A stretch of DNA of 64,000 nt from Callipepla californica brunnescens (Eukaryota > Chordata > Aves > Galliformes > Odontophoridae). Both the position numbers and the translations under genes were made by a program. Shown piece by piece: positions 1 to 13,508 of this stretch. Under the pieces are notes generated by a model that was given only the letters and a program-made list of their open reading frames with translations, made no database searches and was not told the DNA's origin. The DNA lies in assembly GCA_023055505.1 (NCBI GenBank), contig JALIRH010000008.1:3162001-3226000 (forward strand), read 5' to 3'. How positions within the stretch are numbered: the first letter of the stretch is position 1; every line of letters begins with the position of its first letter.

Positions 1-1299
1 TCTTGGGTTCTTTTGGGAAGAAAATACACCCACCATTGGGCTCCTGTCCTCCCTTTGAATTGCAGGTTCCTTAGGAGGAGTGCTGCTGTACTTCTACCCT
101 CAGCTTTCAACCTTTTAGGGTGGCTCAGGTTCAGGAATATTTATTGGACACAAAACAGAGCTGCTGGCTCTGCTGAGGGCTGTGAGCATGCCTTGACTTT
201 TTTTCTGAGTGATTTAGAGGTCGTGCTCTTTGTTGTAAACTTAAAGGTGCCTTTGACCCATTCTTCTTCTGTGGAAGCAGTGGAGACTGCTCTGACTCCT
301 CCTCGACATCCATTCTTCCCAGAAAATGAGTAAAAATGATGTTCATGAGTGCTGGCAACAAATGAGAACAGTTCCTAAGCAGCTTATATGTCTGCTTTCT
401 CTCATCCTTCACAGCATGCTTTAAAAAAAAAAATCTATAATCTTATCAGGAGTCTTGAAAATCCTTTGCCAGGTCTTAATCATAACAAAGCAGAAACCAG
501 ATGAGGTTTCCTGGTAGCTTGTCCAACCACTTGGGATCCCTGCTTTCCTGCAGCCTGCAGAAAAGTTGGAGGGAAATGTGTTCAAATTCTGTTCTTTGAT
601 TTTTATTTTATTTTATTTTTCCAATTCTTCCATGTGGTTTGAAATCCCTGGTGTTTGAAAGCACACCACTTTCCTCATGAAGGCATTTCCTGGTGGACGG
701 TTGTTCACCTCTTTTAATGGGAAGTTCTTTCCCAGAGAGAATTCACCTATTTTCTCTTTGTCCTTCCTTTTTTTTTTTCCAAATAAATACCAGATGGGAT
801 TTGTATGCACCTGATACTGACATTTATGTGTGTTGCATTGGTTTCTTCATTCTCATGTTGCAGTAGTTGAAGCGATGAGTTTCAGACTACTGAAACATCC
901 AGGACTGTTGTGGGCAGTTGAGCATGCTCAACAGCGAAGGAACTTCTGGCTGGGAAAATGAAACTGAGTGTCATATTAAAGCAAAACCAAATCCACAGCC
1001 TTGTCTCTGTTGTCTTTATCAGATCTGCCTAGTACCAATAAGAATAGTCAGAAGTGTCTCTCAGAAGAGCTCACTTTCCTCTTCGTTTAGCAAGAGTAAC
1101 ATTTTGTACACACAGAAAGGTTTCTAACGTGCTTTCAGGATTTTTAAAATCTCACAGTGAAATAGGAAAACTAGTGCTGTTTGGTGTTCAGCCCAGAACT
1201 GGGCAGGAGAGGGAAGAGTGACCTAGGTGTGTGCTCCAGATGTTTCTGTCCAACTGAATTCACTTGGACGTTTTTCACCTCGTTTGTTTTTTCCATCAG

Positions 1300-4200
1300 G
1301 TCATTTGGAGTAGTTTTGTGGGAGCTGCTTACAGGAGAGATTCCCTACAAAGATGTGGACTCCTCTGCCATCATTTGGGGAGTGGGCAGTAACAGCTTAC
1401 ATCTTCCTGTTCCTTCCACCTGCCCAGATGGCTTCAAAATCCTCATGAAGCAGACCTGGTAAGAGCCTGGAGCCCGAAAGAACCTACAGCTTGTTCCTAA
1501 GGGTGAAACTGGTGGGGGTCTTGAGCCCAGAGCATAAGGTTCTTAAATACTCTCACACTTGTCACAATAGCAAGTGTTCACATTTTGGATTCTGCTTCCT
1601 TGTGGCTGCCGGCCTGTGCTCCAGAAGGACAGCTGGAGTTCTGAGGATGTGGGTTAAGATCTGTGTGGTTTGGGCAGGAAGGGCTGGCTCCAGAGTGAGA
1701 GGATTTTTGTTTATCAGAGTGCTGAAAACCCTTCTTAAGGGACTGTTTTTTGAACTTGCCAGAGAGGAATTCAAATTTTGTGTATGAAATGAGGATTTTC
1801 CACATGTGACATAGCTGTAGGGTGACATAGCTGTAGGAAGAGCTTTCAGTTACTTCCACCTGCCAGGTTAGAGTTGAAATTCCTGGTCTCAGGTTATGTA
1901 TTATTGTTTAATACATAGTTGAAGTGATCTGTTTAATACAGAGTTTAAGAGATCTTCCAACTCTTTTGTGCTACACCAGCCATCCTCCCAAAGGCACAAA
2001 GGGGAAAACAGGCCAAAGCAGCTTTGGCTATTTGAAATGCCTGCTCAGCCTCGTGATCCTGAGGTGCAGCAGTTTGCAGGATGTGTGCTGGGACTGATGC
2101 TCCACCTTAGCAGTGCTTCTTCACGTGGTTGCAAGATGCAGGGGGTAGTTGGTGCTGCTTTGAGCACCACATAAATATGCTTATAATAAGCTCACCTAGT
2201 GGAAGCAGGTTTGTAGGGGAGAGGTGTCTGGAGAAGCTATCTCTTGTCCTGCACACTGAATCTGGTTGAGCCTTGTAGATGCAAATGGAATTCTAATTTA
2301 GTAGGATCTTGCACAGATGCTCGGGGTGTTCCAATACTGTGTGGGCTCAGGCACATACGGTGTGGATACATTTGGTGTTCCTATATATCCTCATTTGCTG
2401 GATATAAATCATTACCCTATCATTCCCGTGGGATTGGATATTACCAGAGACTTAAATTAATTGGAAAATGAAATGAAGTCTGTGTCTTCTTGACAACAAG
2501 TTAGGAGCAGTTTCACTTTCTATTACATCATTCATTTTGTGATTATGTTTTCATATTTTAGAGTTTTCATCTCCTCTGTTTCTGTAGGATAGATCATCAC
2601 AAACCAGAAACAGAATACAAAGCATCTCTGGAGCAATAAACTTGTAGTCGGTTAGAGACAAAACCTAAAAATGCTCTTTTGCTCTGATCTGTCAGCTACG
2701 TGATTCAGAGAACTAATTCCAGTGAGAAACACTTTCAGAAGGGCAGCGGTAGCTGGCAGTGTTAACCTTATCTCAATTTGGACATTTGTCTGTTTTGTTC
2801 CAGGCAGAGCAAGCCCCGGAATCGTCCCTCCTTCCGACAGACACTGATGCACCTGGATATTGCATCTGCTGACGTGCTGGCTACTCCTCAGGAAACCTAC
2901 TTCAAATCACAGGTAACCAGGCTGTAGCTCGTGGGAAGTAGATAGCTGCATGGGTTTGGTTTCAGACACTGCTCCAAGCACAGCAAAACTCAGAATCAGT
3001 GATTTCAGTTTGATTCCTGAGGAGAAGTGAGCTGATGGGTGTTTAAATTATTTTACCTCGACTCCTACAAACTGAGACATCTACTGGCTACAGTCAGGAA
3101 CTCTCTCATTCACTTCTCTCTGAGACTGCTGGCTTCAGAAGCTCTGCACCCTGCTCCAGGAGACCACAATGCTGCTGGGAGGAACTGTTCTATTTATAGT
3201 GAAGATGAGCAGACAGTGGGACAGAGAGCTATCACAGGGCTGTGGAGGTGCTCTGCGGACTCTTAGGGAAGACCATATGATCTTAGAGGTTCCTCTGAGT
3301 CCAACCCAGTGGTAGGAAATGGGTGGAAATGAGAATGAATCTGAGCCTCCAGTACAGAGGATCTGTGTGGCGGTGGGGTGGGTGTGTTCCTTAAAGCTGC
3401 AGGAACCAGAGCTTCAGGGGTTAAACAGAGTTACGATATTCCACTGACATTCATCTTTGTCATGTGTGTAGCTTTCCAAATCTTCAGCCGTTCTGTCTCC
3501 TTTGAAAATGAAAAGGGAAGAAAATGGTGCCTCAGGCTGAAAAGAACATTAGTAGTTTGTTGGTTTTTTTTTTTTTGGTAGAGAATGCAGATATATTTTA
3601 GATGTTCAAACTGGAATACAAAATTGAAAATACAACGTGAAATTGTAGACATGCTGCAACGTTATTTCTCTTAGCTGAATTATTTTGGGTAAGGTGTTTT
3701 CTACCCAAACGTGCCATTTTCTGCAGACACAAAGAATGTTGCCCAGAAGCTTTTCTTTGGTGCAACCAGAGATCATAATCCTTTGTAAATACCTCAGAGT
3801 AAATTGCTTCCCTAGGCTGAATGGAGAGAAGAGGTGAAGAAGCATTTTGAGAAGATTAAAAGTGAAGGAACCTGTATCCACCGGCTAGATGAAGAATTGA
3901 TTCGCCGCCGAAGAGAAGAGCTGAGGTCAGTTGCTAGGCTTGTTTATTGCTCACTTACTCAGTGCAACCTTCTCTCCTCTGGCGATGTGGTCCCAGCTCC
4001 CTCAGCCTCTCCTCATGGATCATGTGCTGCCCCCAGACAGGCTTCATGCTGTCTGACTGCCCCAAAACAGGGTTTGGTGCTCCTGCTGACGTTAATTCAG
4101 GCAGCCTACATTCCTCCTGAGCTCAGAAACTCATACGGTGCTTGCAGGTGCTTTGAGTAACTGGTGGAAAGCTGTAGAGAGAGAAACAGTGGGAATCATT

Positions 4201-7200
4201 CCTGCTCTTGGGCTGCCTGAACAGTTTGCTCTAAGCAGGAGAGGGGCAAAGTCTCGTGTGTTTACTCTGAGTTTTGGTGTTAGTGATGACGTTGCAGAAG
4301 CTGATGGATCTCTCTCAGTGAGAAATGCATCTTGCAGTTTGCCCTGTGCTTTCTCATCCCTGATGCTTTCTTTGGATTATTTGCTTTCTGAGAAGTGAAT
4401 GCAGTCCAGTTTATAATCTCACTGAAAGTGATTGTGAACGCTAGACCAACTTAAAAATGAAAGCAGAATGTTTATGTAAGAAAAAGCAAAATGTTATCTG
4501 CTGTGATGCAGATTGCAAGTATAGTTATGGCAGAGAAATGTAGAACGCCATGTCAAGCTGGAGCAATCAAAGGAAGCCTTGTTCAGCCAGCTTGCTGTAG
4601 TTGTTCATCAATGTTCCTTAGCCCTAGGAAGCTTTCTGAGGCCACATCTTCCAGCTGTGGTTATTGTATTATGACTGTTAGGACGTACTGCTTTTTACGA
4701 ATCGCAAACTGATGACTTCTCTGCAAACAGGACAGTTAGGGCGTGGCTGAAGGGCTTACGGATGCACAGGAGGCATTTGCATCCTTCCTAATGAGAAATT
4801 GCTGCCCCTCATTCGGGACCGTTAAACTCTTTCTAAATGGTACGATAATCTGTGCTTGGTATCAAGCTCGTCGTTTTCATTTGCTCTATATGGGGTTCAC
4901 AAACAGTGCTCTACTGCTGGCAGGTTTGACATGTACAAGGGCTGTTCCTTGGCCTTGTTTCCTTATTCTCCTGTCTTGATCTGCAGACATCAGGCTCTGG
5001 AATCATGATGTTTTTGTTTCCTGATTTTCAGACACGCGTTGGATATCCGTGAGCACTACGAGAGGAAGCTGGAGCGAGCCAACAACTTATACATGGAGCT
5101 CAGTGCTATAATGCTGCAGCTGGAGGTCCGTGAGAAGGAGCTCATAAAGTATGTATCTATGGGCAGAAGGACATGGCATGCACATGGCCATTTGCGCTCT
5201 GCACAATAAAGCAATGCTTCATTTCTAAAATACGTAGGAGTACTTAAAGATTTAGTATTCCCTGACACTATTCCAGGGCTAAAGAGAGGGCTGGCAGGCA
5301 CAGGTAGGCCCCTTAAGAGTAGAGCACTGCAGACCACTTAATGCACGTATCCTTATACCATTCTTACTGGCTTAAGGCACCTTTCCCATTTAATGTTGGC
5401 ATCCTTTTGTCCCTTTGTAAAGAGGAAAGTATTGCTGTTCTGGACTGTAAACCAAGCCCGTGTTCCAACTGCCTGATATATGCAGAGAGAATTTAGAAAA
5501 TGGCTATGTCCTTTCCCAGAACAGCATGCTGTGTTACACCCAGCCATAGCTGAGAAACAGGCACGCAGTGTGCTCACTGTACAGCTGTGTTTCTGTCCAG
5601 CAGGAGCTGCAATTGGATAGAGAGAGAACTGATCTGCTTTATTCTTGCTGAATGTTTCAGAAGGGAACAAGCAGTGGAGAAGAAATATCCCGGGACTTAC
5701 AAACGCCACCCAGTCAGACCAATAATCCACCCCAACACAGTGGAGAAGCTGATGAAGAGGAAAGGGGTCTCCCATAAACCAGGCAGCCAGACTAAACGGT
5801 AAGAAGTAACAGCCTCATTCTGTGCCAGGAAACAGTGGTAGATACCCACTGAGATGAGCAAACAGCTTACTTCCCTTTGAGCTTGACCACGCAGGACAGA
5901 CCAGAGGATTGTTCACTCTTGGGCCTGTTCTGATTGTCAGAACCACAGCTGTTTACTTACCTTCAGGTAAAAGGGATGAATCCTGCCTTTGCTTCTGGGC
6001 AGCTTTCTAGAGCTGTTTGGTCCATATGACTTTTTCACGTGTGCTTTTCATGTGCTTTCACATGAAATATATCTCATTTGTGTCTTGAATTCTCGAGTCC
6101 AGTTAAAGAACATTTAGCTAATCCCTGACTTGAATGGCTATAAGCAGGATGAGGGATTGTGGAAATCAGTCTGCCCTCAGAGAGGCTGGATTCATGGCTG
6201 AGAAATGAAATAGGGATTCAGGAGTTCACACTGTCCTTTCTGCTGTTTCCTCTCTGCATGACTTTCAGATAAAGAGATTCTTTGAGAAGTTGTTGTCTGT
6301 TTTCAGTTTTTCTTTTCTGGGGTTTCCAAGAGTTAGAGTGTCCTGATTAATAGTGAATAGTGACTTCCAAATTAATATTGCCATGTGCCTGTAATGTGGG
6401 CTGGCCAATACTATCAGCAGATTAGGGTCTGATTGTGCTGAGCATTGTATATGTGCACAGTGAAACATGTGCCCTGCACTGAGATCTCAGGAGTGGATAA
6501 GAGCAATTTGGGGAGCAGATCATCAAAGCGAATAGAGGAAGAAGAGTTATGTGGTTGATACTGGGAAGAGCAGCAAGATTAGTGTGTGGGCACAATGGGC
6601 TGAACAGAAAAGACATGGAGCAGGGGGGATCAGAGGAACCTAAGCACAGAAGTGAAACTGCTGGGAGGAGGGAGGCATCTAGACTGCAGAAAGCAGGGTG
6701 TGCTTATGGCTGTGGCTGCCTCTCCTGCGGCTCCAAGCTGATGATGTCATTTCTCAGTTTGTGGTCTGATGTTAAGCTTCTGCTGACTGTCTCTCAGACC
6801 AGATCTACTGAAGTCGGAGGGCATACCCAGCGCAGAAGCAGCATCCAATGGCTCACCAGTCTCAGGAAGTCCCAAAATGTCAACGCTGAGTGGCAAAAGC
6901 CGCTACCGCAGCAAGCCACGTCACCGCCGAGGGAACAGCAAAGGCAGCTACAACGATTTTGCAGGGATCTTGAAAAACCAGCCAGTGCAAGAGGATGCAC
7001 CCCCACCTCCACCTCATAATCCTTCTCATCACCCTGGTCTGCCACAGCAGCACAGCCACAGCCATCCCCATGGCCATCACTCACGGCTTCATGCCCACGG
7101 ACAAGATATTGCCAACTGTGCAAACAACTTACGGTACTTTGGCCCTGCAGCAGCGCTGCGGAGCCCGCTCAGTAACCATGCACAAAGGAGGATGTCTGGT

Positions 7201-10200
7201 TCCAGCCCCGATCTCATCTCCACTGCCATGGAAGCAGATTGCCGGAGGAACCTGGAGAGCAAAGAGAGCAAAGATGATCACTGGGAGTGCTGCAAAACGG
7301 ATCAGTACAGTTCCTGTCTCCAGTGCAGGGAAGAGGACAGTGGTCAGGTACAGATGTCGTCTGCTGAAACAGGAGCGAGCCATTCTCAGTCACCAACGTC
7401 TGTTTCCCTGTATGAGAATGCGCAGTACATTGAGAAGATGGAGGAAGAAGACTTCAGCAAGTGCACGTCAGCATCTGCTCTGGGCACACCACAGCACATG
7501 GCTTCCTCAGTGCTACCATGCAAAGCAAGGCCCATTCAAAAGGTAAGGACAGCTTGGTGATTGAGATAAAAATGGGGCTTCTTCCTTGTTCCCCTTTCCA
7601 CAAAAAGAGCAGTAGCATTATAAATACAGCTTTTATCTTACACATCATGCCGATGTGATCTTTGCTTTGTGATCTGGGCATTCTTTTAAAATCAGTTTTA
7701 TTGAGGAGTCCTGTATCAGAGTGTTGCTAACAATGAGTGTTGTCAGATGCCTTTGATAATGCCCTGACAAGTCCCAGGATTGCAAAAGCTGTGCTGGATC
7801 TTTTTTGTTGAAGCAGTCTTAAAATGTTTTCAAGCCAAAACAAAGGAGGGGATAAATGCATTTTGTTGACATCAGTGATGCCTCGCTTCCAGTGAGCATC
7901 TGTAGTGCTGCTGTGTCTTGGAGCAGACATGCAGCCTCGGTCATGGTCCTGTGAAACTGTCCTTTTACAGCAGCTCCTCCTTGACTGAAAGCTGTGGTTC
8001 TAGGTTAGCAGAGTTGCATGAAATATATGAGCACTAAACACAGTGACCTGGGACTGGTATTGTACAGAAATAGTTCTTTATTCCTTCTCTTCCATCCGAG
8101 TGTTAAGAGAGGTAGGAACTGGTCCCAGTTCAAAGGGAAGGGAAACTAAGCCTGGGTGGAAGGGTGAAGGAAAAGAGGATACCAGAACCAAGAGCACGGT
8201 TTGGAGCCCAGAGAGAAAAGAGGAAGAGCTCATATCATAAGAAGATAGAAGCAGAGCCTGAACTGGAGCTTGGCAGGTTAGGACGAGAGGAGGCTGTGAA
8301 AAACCAGGAGTGTAGGGAGTGTGTTTAGGTAGGAAAATAGAAACAAAAGGCTCTGTGCTCTTTGAAGCAGAAAATGGAACAAAATTCAAGCTTTCCAATT
8401 AGTGAAACCCACCAGCAAAGGGTTGTTGTTACCAATGTTGCTCTGGGTAGGCTTGTGTGGAAAAGGTTGAAGTGGTAAAGCTAAAGAGTGCCAGATCAGC
8501 TCAATCGTTCATGTGGATTTCATTGAGCTGCTTGGTTTGCTTCTGTTTGGGGGTGTGGGTGAAATCCAGAACCTTATGTTCTCAGTGCCTGAAGTATTTC
8601 CAGTTTATTTCGAAGTCAATCACTCCAAATTCAGAAATGGCAGCATTAAGACTGCCTGAAGTAATGTTCAAGTAAGACCAAGTGCGAGGCAGTTCTATTT
8701 CTGTCCAGTTGGCTGCAGCCTGCTAACACAGTGGCTTTGTCCTGGAGGACCAGGGGGCAGCCGTAAAGTTGCGTGCTTGTTCTTCCACAGTTGTGCTATC
8801 ATTCCTGTCCTTTGTTTTCTGCCAGAGTGGCGATGACTCCTCAGAAGAGGAAGAGGGCGAAGTAGACAGCGAAGTGGAGTTTCCTCGTAGACAAAGGTAA
8901 AAGGTGAATTCACTCTAATCTCTCTTTGGTAGGACAAATTTCAGCAGAACTGTCATAGCAACTGCGCACCAGCTGTGCTGGCAGAAGCACAGAATCACAT
9001 TCAGTGATTGCCCTCGGCGATCCTTCACGTTGACTCACTGTTTTCAGCCTGTTCTGTTATCTCCAGCATGGCTCTCCTGATGCAGGCTGTTCCCCGCACA
9101 ACTTGATCACACTTGTTTAGCAAGGAGTAGTGTGATTCAGCCTGTAATAATAAGCTGCTGTGTCAGTTTTGCCATAGTCAGACTGTGGTGGACCCTCAGT
9201 GGACTCTTCCAACGTTGTGTTAACTTTCTGCAGTGGGGCTGACTCCAGCACCTTCATGGTTGCATTCGAGTAGGATGTAAGAGCTGAGTGAGAGCACAGC
9301 AGATCAAATATGATGGTATTGCCTGTAAAGTGGGGGACTTGGAGGGGAGTTCTTAAGCCTTACAGGTCTGTGCTCTTGAACGAGAGTGTAAGTTGTTGCA
9401 GTAACCTTATGAAAGCCACAGCTTGAAGTGCAGAAGTGATCCAGAGGGCAAATAAGTCAAGGGCTGTTAGGAGAGGAGCAAAGAAGACAGAAGTCATTGT
9501 ATTCATTCACAGCACACCTGCAGCTTGAATCCTGAATGCTGCCTTCCTTACTCTGGTTAAATGACTGTGATTGAGTTTGAGAAGGTACAGGGAAGTGTGA
9601 CAAGAGTGGTTAGAGCTGGTTTCCATGGAAGAAGAGATTAAAACCACAAGAGGTCTTTGTCTAGCAGGAGGAGAGGCTGTAACGGTAGAGTTGGGAGTTA
9701 AGGGGAGAAAGTAAACAAGGAAGGATTCCTCGCATTCAAGTTAGGGACACCTAGTGAAGCAAACAATGGATCGAAAGCGAATACTGAGTGCTTTTCCCAT
9801 CCAAAACATTTCAAACGTGTGTCAAAGATTGCTGTGGAAATAGAAACATAAACAAGTTGTAAGTGTTAAATTTACAGAGGGTTGGTCCACCGGTGGCTGT
9901 TAACAAGCACAGTCATCCAGGCTTCATCTTCAGCTCAAAAGCCTGAGCAGAAACCAGGAAGATTTGCCAGGAGAAAGCTGGCTTTGCCTGCACACCATGC
10001 TCTCTTATTTCTCCCTGATTATTTCTTCTTGCTGAGAGTTGGAGGTAGAATGCTGGGCTAGATGAATTTTCTGTTCTCGTGCGTGAGATTGCTGCTGCTT
10101 CTGTGATTTACGATCCTGGGGGACAAATTGCCTCTCCTGGATTCGATATGATGACCTATTGTGGGTCTCCTGGCATGTTCACTCAACTGATATTTTGTAC

Positions 10201-11707
10201 TGTTGCTGTTAAGCACTGACATGAGGCGATTTCCGCATTCAAGCAGTGTGCACAAACTTAAATTCTGAGCTCTGTTGGGGCTGCTGCCGTGTGGTGCAGG
10301 TATTACAGACTCAGTTATCTTGAACCCTTTCTTTGAGGGCAAGGACTGTTAAGGAAGAATATGCTGTGGGGTGGATCAGCTAGTATGAGGGTGTAGGAGA
10401 TGAGACCAAAGAAGAACAGATGAATTTAAAGATGCAGATCTTAAACTAACTCGTTCAAAAGGTGGTAGATTTCCACAGTTCCAAAATGAGAGGCGGCTCA
10501 ACGCAGCAGCTGTCAGCCTTGCAGATCAGTTATGACTCAGCTGATGTGTTCGTGTGGTGGAATGGTGCTCTGGTGCCTAACACTGCACCAGGGAAGCTGC
10601 TTTTGCTCTGCAAGGAGAAGCGCTGTGATAGAAGCTGAACTGCTTTTCTGGTTTGCAGACCTCACCGCTGCATTAGTAGCTGCCAGTCCTACTCGACCTT
10701 CAGTTCGGAGAACTTTTCTGTGTCGGATGGAGAGGAGGGGAACACCAGTGATCACTCGAACAGCCCGGATGAGCTGGCTGCCAAGCTGGAAGATGAGCTG
10801 GCTGAGAAGCTGGAGGACATGTTGTCCCAGACTCCAGAGATCCCCATTGAAATCTCCACCCAGTCTGACGGGCTTTCAGACAAAGAGTGCGCTGTGCGGA
10901 GAGTCAAGACTCAGATGTCTCTGGGGAAACTTTGTGCAGATGAACACAGCTGTGAGGTGAGTTTATCAGTCTCCTCTCCAACTCATTGGGCAATTAAAAA
11001 AACAAAAGAAAAAGAAAAGAGGGATTCAAAGACCAGGATGGATGTTCTACATCGAGGAGGTGCTTTCAATAGCTGGTCTTTCCTGCACAGATGAATAGAA
11101 GGGATGGAAGTAGCACAGAGAAAGCTGAAGGTAGTCTGCCAGTTGGGATGAGTGAGATACTGGGAGGTCAACAGATTTGCAGTCGCATTAAGTGGGGTGA
11201 AAAAACTAGCACATAAAACAGATAGTGGAGTGGAAGGGACATAAACTGTCTGCCTCAGGCTTACCCATTGGCAGACCAGTGAGAAAGCTTGAACGGTTTT
11301 CTTTCTTGTACTGTCTTTGTAGAGTTCAGGAGAGGGAGAGCAGAACGTGCTGCACCATTTTCTCATACCCATCTGTGCGTGGTGATGGTGCTCTGAGCAG
11401 ATGTTTTTGTGTCTTCTCCTCAAGGGGTGGAGAAGGGACTGTTGGTAGTACACTTGGAAGCTGTTGACGTCTCCCGTGTGCTGCCAACTCATCCTTCACT
11501 GCTGGTGGTGGCCTTTACCCATCCCCTGTTACGGGCTGGGATGGTGTGGTTGATCTGCAGGGTAGGATTGTTGCTGAAGTGTTTCCCTTTCCTTTTGCTT
11601 TGCAGAACCCAGCACAGTTTGGAGAATCAGACTGTGACTCTTCTGAAGGGGAGTGTTCTGATGCCACAGTCAGGACCAATAAGCCCTGCAGCTCTGCTAC
11701 TTGGTAA
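1300..11707 (+). CDS. MAP3K13: MAP3K13 (LZK), 3' part: last nine coding exons
   Basis: Mixed-lineage-type MAP kinase kinase kinase (leucine zipper-bearing kinase) that activates MKK4/7-JNK and p38, best known in neuronal injury signalling. Coding exons: 1300-1458, 2804-2912, 3816-3925, 5032-5148, 5661-5798, 6798-7542, 8826-8896, 10659-10956, 11606-11707. All introns are GT-AG and the frame is kept, giving the last 615 residues of a roughly 960-residue family protein. The first exon encodes the end of the kinase C-lobe ([19 protein letters not shown]), followed by the kinase end ([10 protein letters not shown]). Exons 3-5 form the leucine-zipper/coiled-coil region ([13 protein letters not shown], then [15 protein letters not shown]). 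The 745-nt exon carries a basic stretch ([14 protein letters not shown]) and a His/Pro-rich low-complexity segment. Later exons hold the acidic [19 protein letters not shown] block and the conserved C-terminus ending SSATW. This tail distinguishes LZK from its paralogue DLK (MAP3K12). The N-terminus and most of the kinase domain lie left of the window; I saw no kinase exon in 1-1299, which is intron. Confidence 0.96.
1807..1838. repeat. Two-copy 16-bp tandem repeat
   Basis: TGACATAGCTGTAGGG and the near-identical next 16 bases sit back to back in a MAP3K13 intron. Confidence 0.8.
9540..10110 (+). mobile_element. Old CR1/L2-like LINE relic in a MAP3K13 intron
   Basis: Diverged non-LTR element tail. 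The segment near 9570-9650 (GTTTGAGAAGGTACAGGGAA onward) and the end near 10050-10075 (TGCTGGGCTAGATGAATTTT) resemble the 3' part of ancient amniote CR1/L2 elements, which carry a 'tactgggctagatggacc' type motif. Much older than the CR1 tails elsewhere in the window. Boundaries are approximate. Confidence 0.45.
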
Positions 11708-13495
11708 CACAGATCCTCCCCCAAAGCTTTCTGATACTGGCATTTTGATTTCCCTGAGATTCCACTTCATTCCCCTTCATCACACTTTACAGGAAGAGAA
11801 GATGTTTCTCCTTCCCACCCCAGGAGTGATTTGCAATAACCTGAATCTCTGGAAAATGTCCAAATGAAATTAATTCTCTTTGAGCATTTCAATCAAGAAT
11901 GGCAGGGATGTATTTTATTGAATAATCTAGTTACTGTAACATGGATATTTATTTTTTTGACATTTTAACACTTTTTACTGTAAAGAGTGGATTGTATTTA
12001 TAGACACACAGACTTTGTTGCAAAACAAACAAACAAAAACAGTTCAGAAAGCAAGCACATTACAGAGAGACATCGCAGGAGTCCTGCGTGGACAGCTTTG
12101 TGTACAGACGTGGGGGATTCTCTTGCTGCTTTCACAGGGGACCAGGCCTCGCGGCCCTGAAGATTGGAGAACAGATCAAGAGAACGAAACCACTCCGTCT
12201 TATCAATGAGGAAGTGTATAAAGACCTTACTCAAAGGTAACCTGTGAACAAAGCAAATTCAGTATAACCAGCTGGGTCATTTTTTGATCAGAAGGTGGAC
12301 GTGTTCCTGGAGAAAACTGGTACCGAGGTGCTAACATCCAGGGTCTTCTGAGTCAATGCATCCCCAGGAATGTAATAATGGGTTTTATTTTAAGGGTTTT
12401 TAGTTTTCTTTTTTTAATCAACACATTGTTGTGAGATCCTGCAAATGTATTCTAACCTCGTCCTCTCAAGAATTGGTATCAGAGCACTTCTTAACATCGT
12501 CCTTGCGTCACTCTGGCAGCGTTGATCTCCAGTTGAGCAGGGAATCCTCTTTCAGCTGCAGTGTGCCATTTCCCAGTTCGCTTCCTCCTCTTACCTCCTG
12601 TCTGTTTCAGTCAGCTAAAGAAATCAATCAAATCAGTGTTGGAAAAGCAAGAACTTGCGAGCGGTGGAAAGCATGTTCTGCAGAGCCCGAGCACTCTTCT
12701 GGAGAGGAAAGCGGAGATGTCTGGACTGGACTCGGAGAAGCAGCCTCTCACCTGCAAACAGCATCAATAACCAGCAGAGAGCTGTGTGTTTGGGGGGGGA
12801 AGACTGGGAATCACCGGCCTAGATCTGAGCGTCAGCCCTGCTCCGTCTCCTTACTGTACATTCTTGGAGGCGTTCACAGCTGCCTGCCCTTGGTGTCAGG
12901 CTTTGTGCAGAACAGGTAGCACAGGGAACCTTGTGGCCGTGGCACAGCTGCGTCTCAGGCGCACCCTGAGGCCCCTGTTTCTTCTTTGAGCTGAAACTCT
13001 GCAGGTGAAAGCGAGGACAGTACTGGTATGTGGACAGGCCGAGGCGTTGGCAGACGAGAAAAGTTTGTTCTCTGATAGAACTCATAGTGCCTTCCCTTCA
13101 AACACTACTCTTCTAGATCGATATTGAAAGAGAACAAAATGATAGAGCACGCCCTCCCCTCCCCTACTCCCTTCCTCTTAGCTGATCTTCCCCTCCAAGA
13201 GCTTTCACTCTGCCCTTCGTAGCGTGCTGGCTGACACAGCCGGAGCTGCCCTGCAGCCTGGCACACCAGCCTGAGATGAACGGCAGGAATGGACCATGGA
13301 CAGGTACTTCTGTTGCTTTGTTTGTTTACATTTTATGTTAAAATATTGGTTTGAATTTATCTGTGGTAATTTATAGCCTCACGGCAAAATGAAGGAAAAT
13401 GTCTTATACAGAGAGCAGTATTGTATGAGTTAAATTATCCCGTATTTTTAAATTCTGTAGCTGGACTACACACAGATCTTAAGTTATGATGTTAT

Positions 13496-13508
13496 TTTAT
13501 TATTTATT
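13496..13508 (-). terminator. Possible distal TMEM41A poly(A) signals (two AATAAA, minus strand)
   Basis: Read on the minus strand, 13496-13501 and 13503-13508 are both AATAAA. They are the nearest canonical signals I found downstream of the TMEM41A stop (16439). Using them would imply a roughly 2.9 kb 3' UTR overlapping the MAP3K13 3' UTR antisense. A non-canonical signal nearer the stop is equally possible. Confidence 0.25.

Noticed and set aside
1..1299. Possible further MAP3K13 kinase exons
   Set aside because: No DFG, APE or other kinase motif in any frame; treated as intron.
8970..9010. CACAGAATCACATTC resembling the CR1 tail
   Set aside because: The flanking sequence does not continue with the GGTTGGAA/AGTCCAAC landmarks of CR1.
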